Both the position numbers and the translations under genes were made by a program. This document shows, in pieces, positions 5,630-17,000 of a stretch of DNA of 21,277 nt. The stretch covers positions 1 through 21,277 of the IMG/VR virus record IMGVR_UViG_3300000116_000300. One strand, written 5' to 3'. The DNA is from a virus. Each line of letters opens with the position of its first letter. Within the stretch, counting starts at the first letter, position 1. A model generated the notes under the pieces. The model saw nothing but the letters and a program-made list of their open reading frames with translations. It did no database searches and had not been told where the DNA came from.

Positions 5630-6049
5630 ATGGCTCTTAAACCTATTGGTGGTAAGAATGTAAAAAGATCCAAGTCTTTCAAAGATATTGGTATTTCTTT
5701 TTCTAGAAATTTATTTACTGATGATGTTTCTGCCATAACTAACGAAAATTGTATAAAGCAGGCAGTCAAAAATCTTATTTTGACTGTACCAGGAGAAAAA
5801 CCATTCCAACCTTTAATCGGGTCCAGGGTTTACGAACTACTGTTCGAGCCTTTGGACCCTTTTACCATTGATGCTATTCGTGATGAGGTAATAAATACAA
5901 TTAAACAGTATGAACCTCGTGTTGAATTGACAAGTGTGGAGGTAACTCCAATTCTTGAAAGTAACAATCTCCTTATTTCTATAGAATATAAGGTTGTTGG
6001 AGTTCCTATTGTCGAAGAGATCACGTTTGTATTACAAAAACCAGACTAA
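5630..6049 (+). CDS. 25: Baseplate wedge protein gp25 (GPW/gp25 family)
   Basis: A product of 139 residues, the usual size for the family. The family pattern is clear: DIGISFSRNLFTDDV near the N-terminus, then a helix CIKQAVKNLILTVPGEKPF, a P-L-I-G-S-x-V-Y-E-L-L-F-E segment (61-73), and the conserved EPR motif at E95-P96-R97 in QYEPRVELTSVEV, followed by a closing sheet (LLISIEYKVVG). gp25 sits at the inner baseplate and its EPR-bearing core contacts and primes the contractile sheath; the type VI secretion protein TssE is homologous. The ATG at 5630 is preferred because the ATG at 5625 is out of frame. The stop overlaps the start of gene 6 (TAATG), indicating coupled translation of two proteins that bind each other in the wedge. 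Confidence 0.92.
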   Translation: MALKPIGGKNVKRSKSFKDIGISFSRNLFTDDVSAITNENCIKQAVKNLILTVPGEKPFQPLIGSRVYELLFEPLDPFTIDAIRDEVINTIKQYEPRVELTSVEVTPILESNNLLISIEYKVVGVPIVEEITFVLQKPD

Positions 6050-8082
6050 TGCAACCAAATAATTTAACCGCACTAGACTTTGATGATATCAAAGCTTCTA
6101 TTAAGTCATATCTGAGAACTAGAACTGAATTCTCAGATTATGACTTTGAGGGGTCTGCATTATCATATCTTATTGATACATTAGCATATAATAGTTATTA
6201 TACAGCATTCAATGCAAACATGGCATTGAATGAAGCATTTTTACCTTCGTCAAGTGTTAGAGATAATATTGTAAAACTTGCTAAACTATTAAATTATACA
6301 CCAAGGTCTATTATTTGTTCAAAAGCATGTTTGAAACTAACAATTCAGACAGTTGCTGTTAATGGATTTTTCCCATCTGCTGTAACGTTACCAAAAGGTC
6401 CTGTAGCAACAGGTGGTAATTATATTTGGAATGTTGTTGATGATGTTACCACAGAAGTTAATACTTCTACTGGTGTAGCAGAATTTGATAATTTGGAAGT
6501 TTATGAAGGTAGTTTGATCGAGTTTAATTATATTGTTAATACATTTGCAAATCAAAAATATATTATTCAATCGCAAGATGCAGATGTTTCGACATTAACT
6601 GTCAGGGTCAAACCTAACGAAACATCTACCAACTCAGACTTATACTCCAAAGTCCAAAACATCACCGATTTGAGTGCTAATACACGAGCATATTTTCTTT
6701 CGGAAACTGATGATATGCGGTATGAGGTAAAATTTGGAGACGATAGTATTGGTAGATCTGTAAAGGACGGTGAGGTGGTTTCCTTACGTTATATGGTAAC
6801 AGATGGACCAGATGCTAATGGTATCCAAGTATTTTCATTTATTGGTAATATATCTGATGCTAACGGACAAGTATATTCTCCAAATATAGTAGATATTGTT
6901 GTAAAATCTAAATCTGTTCTTGGTGATGAAGCTGAAACTGTCGAATCTATTAAGTATTATGCTCCAAGATATTACTCTGCTCAATATAGAGCAGTAACTG
7001 CTCAAGATTATGAGGTTATTACTAAAAATATTTACGACAATGCCGATGCTGTTGTTGCTTTTGGTGGTGACTCCTTAAATCCTCCTGTATATGGAAAGGT
7101 TTATATTGTAATCAAAACAAAAACTGGTTCTGACTTGAATGATCAAACAAAGAAAAGTTTGAGTAATCAACTCAGAAAGTATGCTATGGCGTCTATTGAC
7201 CCAGTAATTGAAGACGTTGACAATATCTACATCAATCCTAAAATCTTTGTAAATTACGATACGGGTTGCGGTTCAAATACCTCTCAGATTAAATCTGATA
7301 TTTCCAAGTCTATTTTAGATTGGGGTGGTCAATCTAAAATTAATAACTTTAATGCATCCTTTAGTACACAGTCTTTTGAAAGAGCTATTGAACTTTCTAA
7401 TAGTTGTATTACTGATGTTTCAACTCAATTAACATTATTGAGATATATTAAACCAAATACAAATCAAACAAACACATATTGCATTTCTACAGGATCGCCA
7501 ATATATAATAGTGCTCCATCATCAGATGATGGGGATACTAATTGTAAGAAGGAACCAGTAATTTTATCTGGACCCTTTAGAACTTCTGATAGACCAGGTG
7601 TCGATCAGCAATTTGAAGATGATGGGTATGGCAATCTGAGAACCTTTTACAATACAGGAAACCGAAAAGTTTATACAAATGACTCTGCAGGGACAGTAAA
7701 TTACTCTACAGGAGAGATTTGTTTCGGACCTGTCAGTATTATTGGTTCTGGTGGTAGTAATGCTGATGATGCTGATATTAGCATTACTGATTCTTCTACA
7801 GGATTGGGGTCTGTAGTCAACCCAGACAACCTTCCTACTGGTCTTCAATTGCCTGTGCAGGTGATTCCATCAAACAGTGCAGTTCTGCCTGCTACAACCC
7901 CTGGTACAATCATTAATATAATCAGTCCAGAAATCTCAGTAACCCCGATCGGAACACAGTTCCCGTCGTCAATACCACTAAATAGTTTGACGCCAGGTGC
8001 ATTTAATGTAAGTCCAGTTGTTCTGGATATTCCGACGATTGACAATTCTGGTTCTCTTAATACATCCTCCTGTTTTACGTAG
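6049..8082 (+). CDS. 6: Baseplate wedge protein gp6
   Basis: A product of 677 residues against 660 in T4. The N-terminus (LDFDDIKASIKSYLRTRTEF, then DYDFEGSALSYLIDTLAYN and NANMALNEAFLPSSSVRDNI) is the highly recognisable start of cyanophage gp6, followed by the LLNYTPRS segment. At about 227-255 the stretch VKFGDDSIGRSVKDGEVVSL followed by RYMVTDGPDANG matches the baseplate-J/gp6 pattern F-G-D-x-x-x-G-x-x-x-x-x-G. gp6 dimers form the inner ring that ties the wedges together and undergoes the main rearrangement at contraction. The last 70 or so residues are rich in Pro, Ser, Ile and Thr and look like an extended tail rather than a folded domain. The gene begins inside the stop of gp25 and ends 4 bases before the giant gene. 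Confidence 0.93.
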   Translation: MQPNNLTALDFDDIKASIKSYLRTRTEFSDYDFEGSALSYLIDTLAYNSYYTAFNANMALNEAFLPSSSVRDNIVKLAKLLNYTPRSIICSKACLKLTIQTVAVNGFFPSAVTLPKGPVATGGNYIWNVVDDVTTEVNTSTGVAEFDNLEVYEGSLIEFNYIVNTFANQKYIIQSQDADVSTLTVRVKPNETSTNSDLYSKVQNITDLSANTRAYFLSETDDMRYEVKFGDDSIGRSVKDGEVVSLRYMVTDGPDANGIQVFSFIGNISDANGQVYSPNIVDIVVKSKSVLGDEAETVESIKYYAPRYYSAQYRAVTAQDYEVITKNIYDNADAVVAFGGDSLNPPVYGKVYIVIKTKTGSDLNDQTKKSLSNQLRKYAMASIDPVIEDVDNIYINPKIFVNYDTGCGSNTSQIKSDISKSILDWGGQSKINNFNASFSTQSFERAIELSNSCITDVSTQLTLLRYIKPNTNQTNTYCISTGSPIYNSAPSSDDGDTNCKKEPVILSGPFRTSDRPGVDQQFEDDGYGNLRTFYNTGNRKVYTNDSAGTVNYSTGEICFGPVSIIGSGGSNADDADISITDSSTGLGSVVNPDNLPTGLQLPVQVIPSNSAVLPATTPGTIINIISPEISVTPIGTQFPSSIPLNSLTPGAFNVSPVVLDIPTIDNSGSLNTSSCFT

Positions 8083-8086
8083 TTAG

Positions 8087-11000
8087 ATGAATATCAATAA
8101 GGTCTCCAACGCAGTTTCTAATCAACTCCCAGACTTTATTCCATCGGAATATGAACTATTTGGAAAATTTATACAGTATTACTACAAGTCTCAAGAAAAA
8201 ACGGGTTTAGGGCAAAATATTCTAAACAATTTTTTAGAATATCTTGATATTGATAAACTCGATATTGATATTCTTGATGGTAATACTATTCTTGTAGAGC
8301 CTGTTGATAGTAGTGATACTACAATTACTGTTGAAAATATTGATGCGTTTTTACCTGAAAATGGTTCCATCAAAATTAATAATGAAGTTATTTTTTACGA
8401 GGGTATTTCTGGTTCACCAAATGTTTCCTTTAGACCTGGTGTATCATACGAACAGGTAAAAATTAAGCAGATCGAATTGCAAAGTCCTCTTCGTAACTTT
8501 GATGGGACTACACGTAGTTTTGCTCTCTTAAGTGAAGATAGACCAGTAACACCCGTCTCATCATCACATCTACTTGTTCAAGTATATGGGGAGTATCTTG
8601 TACCTGGTATTGACTATGATATTTCTGGAACAAGTATTGTATTCACAGAAGCACCCAGAGCAGTATTAACTTCTGATAGTGCTGATCTTACTAGTATCAA
8701 GTACTTTAGTGGATTTGTAGAAAATAGTATTTTCGCTCTAAATGACATCTCTGCTAGTTTTGGAGAGGGCAAAACTGAATTTAAAATCACTCGTAATGGA
8801 AACACGTTTATTCCCGAACTTGATGAATATGTTATTGCATATTACGATGGATCTCTTCTAATACCTAAAGTAAATTATGTATTTGATAATGATGTTTTAA
8901 TCTTTAGAGATATTGTTCCTCTAAAAGGTAGAAAACTTACATTATTTTATGTAGATGCTCCCATCCCATCTTTTGGTTCTGGTGCAGCGGCACATGCCAG
9001 AATTAATACTCAAGGAGAAATTACATCAATCAATATTGATGAAACTGGTAGTTCTTATAGATTTGATTATCCTCCTGCTATTAGTATTGACAGTGAAAAT
9101 GGTAATGGTGGTGCTGCCAAGGCACTTATCAATGGAGTTAAAAATCTTCAATTAATTTTTGGTGGAGTTGGTTATAGTGACACCAATCCTCCTATTGTAA
9201 ATGTAGAGGCACCTACTCAAGAGGGATCTACGGCAGCTAAACTTTCTGCAACTGTTGCTGGGGGCACAGTAACTGGATTAACATTAACAGATTCTGGTAG
9301 CGGTTATACTGCAGTTCCTAGAATTACGTTCCAGCAACCTGGTGGTGCTATTCTAGAATCTCCTACCATGGTAAATGGTTCTATTTCAGGACAAATTGTA
9401 GTATCTTCTGGGGGTTCTGGGTATACCACAGCACCTGAAATTTATATTGACGAACCAACTGGCAATAACCCAATTAAAGCAAGTTTACAGACTGTAATTA
9501 CTAATGGTGAAGTTACTGGAGTAAATATTCTAAATTCTGGACAAGGTTACACTACTACTCCTAGAATTAAAATTATTGAACCTACTGGTGCTCAAGTGTT
9601 AGAGACAGTAGTTGATGCCGATGGACGTGTTATCACTATCGAAATTCTTTCTGGTGGTGCTGGATATGATGATGTTCCTTCAGTTTATATTATTGACGAC
9701 AGAATCGATTCTATAACAGGTGTATATCTGGGTGGTAGTGGAGCACAAGCAGTAGCTTCTGTTTTTAATGGTAGAATTACTGATATTAACATTACTGAAT
9801 TTGGTACAGGGTATAGTCAAACCGAACCTCCTAAAGTTATCATTCAAAGTCCTCCTCAAGCTTCTGCATCAGTTGAAATTGGTATTAATGAAATTACTGG
9901 ATTTGAAATTTTACAACCTGGTAGAGGATACTCTAAAGCGCAGTTTCTAAATTGTGCTAGAGCAGCAAGTGGTATTATTGGTTATACTGAAGATGGTAAT
10001 GCAATTTTTAGTAATGATACTGTTGCATCTAATCATGATATTGGCGACTCTACAACGTGCTTAGATGCGGTATTTGTAAAAAGAATTCTTGATAAGTATA
10101 CTGAGCAGTTTTTACCAGATGTTCCTGAATTAGATTACAAGAAGATTGATGTTCGTACAGCAATCAAAAATATTAAATCTTTTTATCAGACAAAAGGAAC
10201 AACTTTTAGTATAGAATATCTGTTTAAACTTCTTTATGGCGAAACTATTGATGTTTCTTATCCTAAAGATCAAATTATTAAACCATCGGCAGCAACTTGG
10301 TCTATTAACACAATTCTTCGTGCAACGTTGGAAAGTGGTGATCCTAGGAATATTCAAGATGCATTGATTTCTCAAACTGCAGATATTGCTGATATTAATG
10401 TGCAAGACGCAAGTGCTCTTGTAGAAAATTATATTGCAATCAATACTGCAAATACTACCATCTATGAACTTGTTCTTTCTGAAGAAACCATTCAAGGAAC
10501 GTTTGTAGTTCCTTATAAAACTAGACTAGCAGAACCTCTTGGAGAAGATGACAGTATCATTACTGTTGACTCTACTATTGGTTGGCCTGAAAGGAATGGT
10601 GAGTTTATTCTTGGTGGATCTGAAGTTGTTCGTTATAAAGAGAAATCTCTCAATCAGTTTATTGAGTGTACTCGTCTTTCTCCTGGTAGTGTTGGTCTTA
10701 ATCCTTATGTTTGGGATTCTGCCACAGAGGTAGTTTCTAACTTTAAAGTTGTATTAAACAGAGGAACTAGTCAAGAAGTTGTAATGAATATTGTTGGTAT
10801 CGTTGATGCACAACAAACAAATCTTACTGACACGGGTTCTTACTACTTACCAGGTGATAAACTAACTGTTGCTAAACTTGGTGGTACTGGTGAGCAACCA
10901 TTACTCACTACTTGGTTATATAACGTTAAAAAACTCATTGAAGTTACAGAGATTACTTTTGGTGGAGTTAATGACAGATTTGCAACAGTAACATGTTCAA

Positions 11001-14000
11001 ATAATCACGGTCTCTTGGTTGGAGACGAAGTTACGGTTTATGGTGCCAATCCGATCATTTATAACGGAACGTTTGAAGTAACTTCTAGAGACAATGATAC
11101 CGTATTTCAATATCAGTTACCTCAAACTGCACTGGTTGCACCACAAGGCAATATTCTTGTTTCTGTTAACTTGAATAAAGGTAAGTCAACAAATACCCCA
11201 ATCAATAACAGTATTTCTTCTTATACAACAAATATTCAGAACTCGTTTTTTAATGACAACTATGTGTATGTTGCATCTACTGGTATCCCCAACTATAATG
11301 TTGGTCCATTTGTAGGTTCTGCACTTCTTCCTGGCAACCAAAGAAAACTTAATAGATTTGTACAGAATCCATCTACAATTTCTACAAAAAATGTAATTAC
11401 TCCTGGTCCTATTGGAACTTGGGTCAATGGTGTTTCTGTATGGTCTTATAAGTCAACATTATCAAAAACTTTCGGACCTGTCACTAGTATAACCATTTCT
11501 AATGCTGGTCAAGATTATGATGCGGCATCACCTCCAAGTGCATCTATTGTAGGTGGTGGAGGATCTGGTGCTACTGCAGAAGTTGTTGTAAATGGTTCTG
11601 TAAGCAGCATTAGTGTTGATACTGGTGGATCTGGTTATACTTCCTCCCCTCTTGTCTCTATTGTTGGTGGAGGCGGTTCTGGAGCGTCTGCAACTGCTAT
11701 TATCACTAAAGGTAGTGTATCTAATATTCTGATTACTAGTGGTGGTACTGGATATACATCTCAACCAGAAATTACTATTGTTGGTGGTAGTGGTACTGGT
11801 GCTACTGGTACTGCATCTGTTAGAGGTCCTATTAAATCTGTTAATTTGTCATCTGCAGGAAGTTCCTATACCTCTAGTCCAACTGTTACTGTAAGTTCTG
11901 GTGTTGGTGCTGTTGCTCAGGCAATTATCAATAACGGTAGAATTATTTCTATTGCAATTATTTCGGGTGGATCTGGATATACTACTGCACCTGAGGTACA
12001 AATTCAAGGTATTGGTTTTGGTGCAAAAGCACAGGCAATCATTGATACTGAGGGCGAAAATGCTGGTAAAGTTACTAGTATTCAAATTGATAATAGAGGT
12101 ATTAACTACACTCAAGGTACAACTGTCATTAATCTAACCTCTGTAGGGCAGGATGCAATTTTCTCTGCAAATGTATTCCAATGGACATATAACTTACAAG
12201 AATCTGCTACTTTTGATGATTCTCAAGGTTCTGTTTTTGAAGGATATAATACTCAGTATGGAGGTGAATATGCTCACTTATCTAACCCACAGAGACTTAG
12301 ATATATCCTTGGTGACAATTTAATCAAAGATAATAATGATGTTATCGTTGAGCAGGAAACTCAATTAGACCATTCTCCTATTATTGGTTGGGCATTTGAT
12401 GGAAATCCAATTTATGGACCATATGGTTACTCAGACCCTACAGACCAATCTTCAAATATTACTAAAATTTCTTCTTCGCACAGATTGAAAACTGCTTTAG
12501 TTTATGATGACATCACCAATCCCATCCCAGTAAGAACAGAGGGACCACTTCTTAGTACAGATATCGCTGGTACTTATGTTGAAGACTATGAGTACGTATT
12601 CAATCTTGGTGATTTGGATCAATATAATGGACGTTTTTGTAAGACACCTCAGTTCCCTAATGGTAGATATTGTTATTTTGTAACTATTGATAATACTGAA
12701 GCGGGTAATGCTGTATTCCCTTATGTTCTTGGTAGTGACTTTAACTCTGTTGTTGATTCTTGGAACTTAGATGAAGATGCAACTCAGCAAAATATCCCAA
12801 GAGGTGTTGTACGTTATAGAGATCCATATCAAAATGTTGATATCGATGTTGAGAGAACACCTAATGCATCTACTAATTCATTATCTCTAGAGAATGGAGA
12901 TATTCTTCGCTTTGAAGTGGAAGATGAAAATAGAGATGGTGTCATTAGTCAGGATGAAACTGATGATCCTGATGAAATTTTAGAAGAACCTCCCCTTCAG
13001 ATTTTTGATTACTTCCCTAAGGTAAAAACTGAATCTAAAGTTGATATTGAAGTTGAAACGATCAGTAGGTTTGAAAATGCATCTATTACAGATTTTGTTG
13101 TTGAAAATGCTGGTACAAGTTATCAGGTAGATGACAAACTTATCTTTAATAATGATGGAACAGGTGGTTCTGGTGCTTCTGCTCGTGTTTCTAGAATTAA
13201 GGGAGAAACTATTAATAGTTTTGGATACCAGTACCGTCAAGGATTAAATTACGGTCAAATTACAACAGAAGTTCCTCATACCTTGGAAGTTGATGATACC
13301 ATTTTTGTTGATTATTCTGAAAATATTGAAACTACTAATAAAGAGTTTACTGTAAGACAACTAAAAGGTGTCGAAGAAGTTGTTATTGACCAAACTGGTA
13401 GTGGATATAATGAAGATATTCCTCCAACTATTGTAATTGATGGAGATGGAGAAAGTGCAGAACTAGAGGCAGTTGTAGATTCTATTGGATCTATTAAGAC
13501 TGTTAATATTATCAATTCTGGAAATTCATATACTGAGAATCCAAGAGTAATTCTTTCTCACCCTCAAATATTTAAAAAAGCAGATTACTTTATTACAAAA
13601 TTTGCTAATCAAGAAAATGTTAAGGTAAACGATATTTTTGTCAATCAAAATAAAGAAACCTTTATTTGCGGTTCCACTCCTGATGAAAGCGGCAATACTG
13701 TAGCGTTTATTGCTAAATTGTCTGCGGGTGGTGTTAAAGAGTGGGAAAAAACTCTTGAACTTACTAGTGGATTGAATTATGCAGAATTACAAAAGATCTA
13801 TGTTGAAGGTGATACTGTTTGGGTTGCTGGTATTAATAAACCAAACAGCGTTATCTTAGGAGCATATAATCCTGATATTATTGTTGCTAAGTATAATCAG
13901 TCATCTGATGGGTTGAGTGCTACATTAGAATTCCAAAAGGCATATGCTGGAATTTCGGGCGCAAGTCGTTCTGACAACATTACTTCAATTATTGGAACAA

Positions 14001-17000
14001 CTGATAATAGAGTTATCATTGGTGGTTTTACTAACACTAACTCACCTTATCCTTATGATGCATTTGTTGGTATCTTGGATTCTTCTGGGACGTTTACTGT
14101 TAAGAGAAAAATTGTATCTACAAATGGTAATGAAGAAGTCAAAGATCTTCTTTTAGATTCTGTTGGGAATTTGTATTTCCTCCTAGAAACTTCTACGAGT
14201 CAAAATGCTGGGGATAGAAACTTTGTTATTGGTAAAGCAACCATTAGTAATACAGCAATAACGACGGTTTGGATTAAGGAGATTACAAATAATGCATATT
14301 CATTCTTAGATATTTCTTTTGCGATTGATGAGTTTGATGACATATATGTCGCCTCTACTCTTCAGTTGAAGAGTGATGATGCTACAAGAGATAGTTTCTG
14401 GGTCGGTAAGTACAACACATCGGGTACTTCACTTTGGAATTATCGTTATGTTGCCCCTGGAAGAGATATCAACTTAGCACCCAAGTGTGTTCTTGATATT
14501 TTTAGCGAGTTAAATATCGCATTTACAAGAGTAGATAATGTTACAGACAAAAAGACTGTTGATTTAGTAAGACTTGATTATAAAGGCAAAATTGTAAATC
14601 ATACAACTAATGACTTTACTGAAAATACAGTCGAAGGTATTACTGTAAACAGTATTGATGTAGATGTCTCTGGTGATCCATACATCTTCGGTCAAACGTC
14701 TTGGAATAGAAATGAAGCAATCTTCACTTTTGATAGTGATTTGTCCGACACCACAACACATCACACCTTAACTACACTTGGTTTAAGTGGATCTATTGAA
14801 CGTGATACTAATGGATATTTGAAGATTTTTGGATTCCAAACAGGTGCATCTACTGTATTTGAAAATAGTGCTGCAAAAATTGCTGCAACTAGTTTGGGTA
14901 ATGCCTTACAAGATGATTTTGTTATTGAATTCCTTCTGTATAAGGATGCTGCTGGTAGTAATGCTGAGACATTATCTGCAGATAAGCAGTCTCTTATTGC
15001 TATTGGTGATGCTCAAAGCACTACTGGTGGTCTTTGGTTATATTACAATACAGATGGAACTGCCAATGATGGCAGGATTGAAATGGTTGTTACTAATAAT
15101 AGTACAATATTCTCTGGTGCTTCTGCTGCAACAGGTACAAACACTGGATTGTTTGCCGATGATACCTGGCAACTAATTTCGCTTAAAAAAGAATCAACTT
15201 CATTTAAAGTATATGTGAATGGAATTGAGCAAATTAGTGCTACAGTTTCTGATACTGCTCTTGGTTCTAAGGACATTCATATTGGTAATGTTCCTGGATT
15301 CCCTAGTGCGGGTGGATTTATTGAAGACAATCAAGGTCAATTCTTCATTGACTCTTTAAAAATTCGTAATAGAGCAGTAACTGTAACCGCACCTAGCGAT
15401 TTTGGAGATCCTTTGGGTCTTCCTGCCACTACTACAATTGCATTAAATCATACCTTTGTTGATACTGCATGGTTTACTCAGCAACTTGCCAGATACGATT
15501 ATATTGATTATGAATCATTTGGATTGAAGATTGATAAAAATTCTGATGCTATTAGAAGAGGTACATTCAACTCAAACACAAATACAAACTATGGATTTAC
15601 TAGAACTGAAGTAACTCCTGTAACTGGTGTTGCATTGACATTAGTCTCCGTTGGTTATGCTTTAGCAGAAGTTGGTTTCCAAACTTTAGACTTGAGTACT
15701 GCCACCACTACAATGTCTGAGGGTACTCTAAATCTTACTTACAGTAGAGACGTTTGGAGTTCTAGAACTGCAACTGTACCTTCTCCTGGTTCTCAAAAAT
15801 TAAAAGTAACTGCGAATGTTAAAAATCGTTATTACTTTGAGACATTTAATCTACTTAAGATTGATAATGTTCAAGAACTCACTATCAACCAGTCTTTCAA
15901 CTTTACTGTTGGAGCAAAATTGGTCATTAGAAATGGTGCTTCTTTTGTAAATAGCGGTTACATTACACGAGTAGATTATACTAATAAAAAAGTATATGTT
16001 GCTATTAATAATAATTCTTGGACCAATGATATCAACGTGTATGAATTGTCAACAGAGCAGTTTAATGAGCAAAGCACGTATAATATCGTTGGACCAGTTC
16101 CAAATGATGTAAATGAGATTGTACAAACATTCCCCAATGTTATAAACACTACTCCTGGAACATTTAATATTGATCTTGCAACCTTTGATGCCCCAGAAGA
16201 AATTGGGGGTACAAATAATTTAGATGAATATGCTAAGTTCAAATCCTATGCTGATAATGATTACAGTGTTAAGATTGTGGAAGTCAGTGGATCCTCAAGT
16301 TATGTTGTAGGTTCTGTCGTCACACTAACTTCAAGTGACGTATCTTTCAATGCGTCTAGTTCCACAGTACAAATTACGAATCTTACAGGTGTTTTAAAAA
16401 TCACCTTGATTTCTAATCTTAGCAAGATTCTTCAAGTAACTGCTGTTAACAATAGTGATATAGTATATTGTGTCTCTGATACGCTCCATTATTTAAGAGA
16501 GAGTGAGCAGATTTTCATTGATGGCAATCCAAGTCAGGAAGTTCTTGGTACTGTTTATGATGAGTATGATGGTTCTTTCCCTGTAGAACGAGTTATTAGT
16601 CCAATTGAATTCACATACAAGTTACCTCAAAACGCAGTTGGTTCTCCTGCTACAACTAGTAGCAGTGTAAATGTATTCGTGAAGTCTCCTACATTGAAGA
16701 TGTACTATGGACATCAATATTTGTTCAATTTGTCTCACTCTTCGATGTTGGGTGGAAACCTATCCTTTGCTAAGGATCCTCTTTATAAGTTGGAATATTC
16801 ATTCAACTCTATTGAACGTATCGGTACTCCTGGAGTGTCTGTACCTGGTGTTCCTGCACCAACAGTTAAGTTTAAAGTTACTCGGGACGTAATTACAAAT
16901 ATCTCATATTATTTTGATCCCTCTAGACCTGGAGATGACTCTCCTGTCATTTCAGATAGTTATCTAGATGTTACATTTTCACCATATGTGGGCACGTTTA

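Noticed and set aside
7978-7986. CTAAATAGT inside the end of gene 6, identical to the late-type motif before gp25, as a promoter of the giant gene
   Set aside because: The 9-mer match is intriguing at about 100 bases before the giant start, but it is within coding sequence and the motif is too short to claim without transcript data.
10130-10495. A 121-codon open frame on the - strand
   Set aside because: It is antisense to a well-supported + strand module of the giant protein, and its product is a low-complexity Cys/Asn/Ile mix typical of reverse-strand shadows. The same reasoning removes all other - strand frames in the window.
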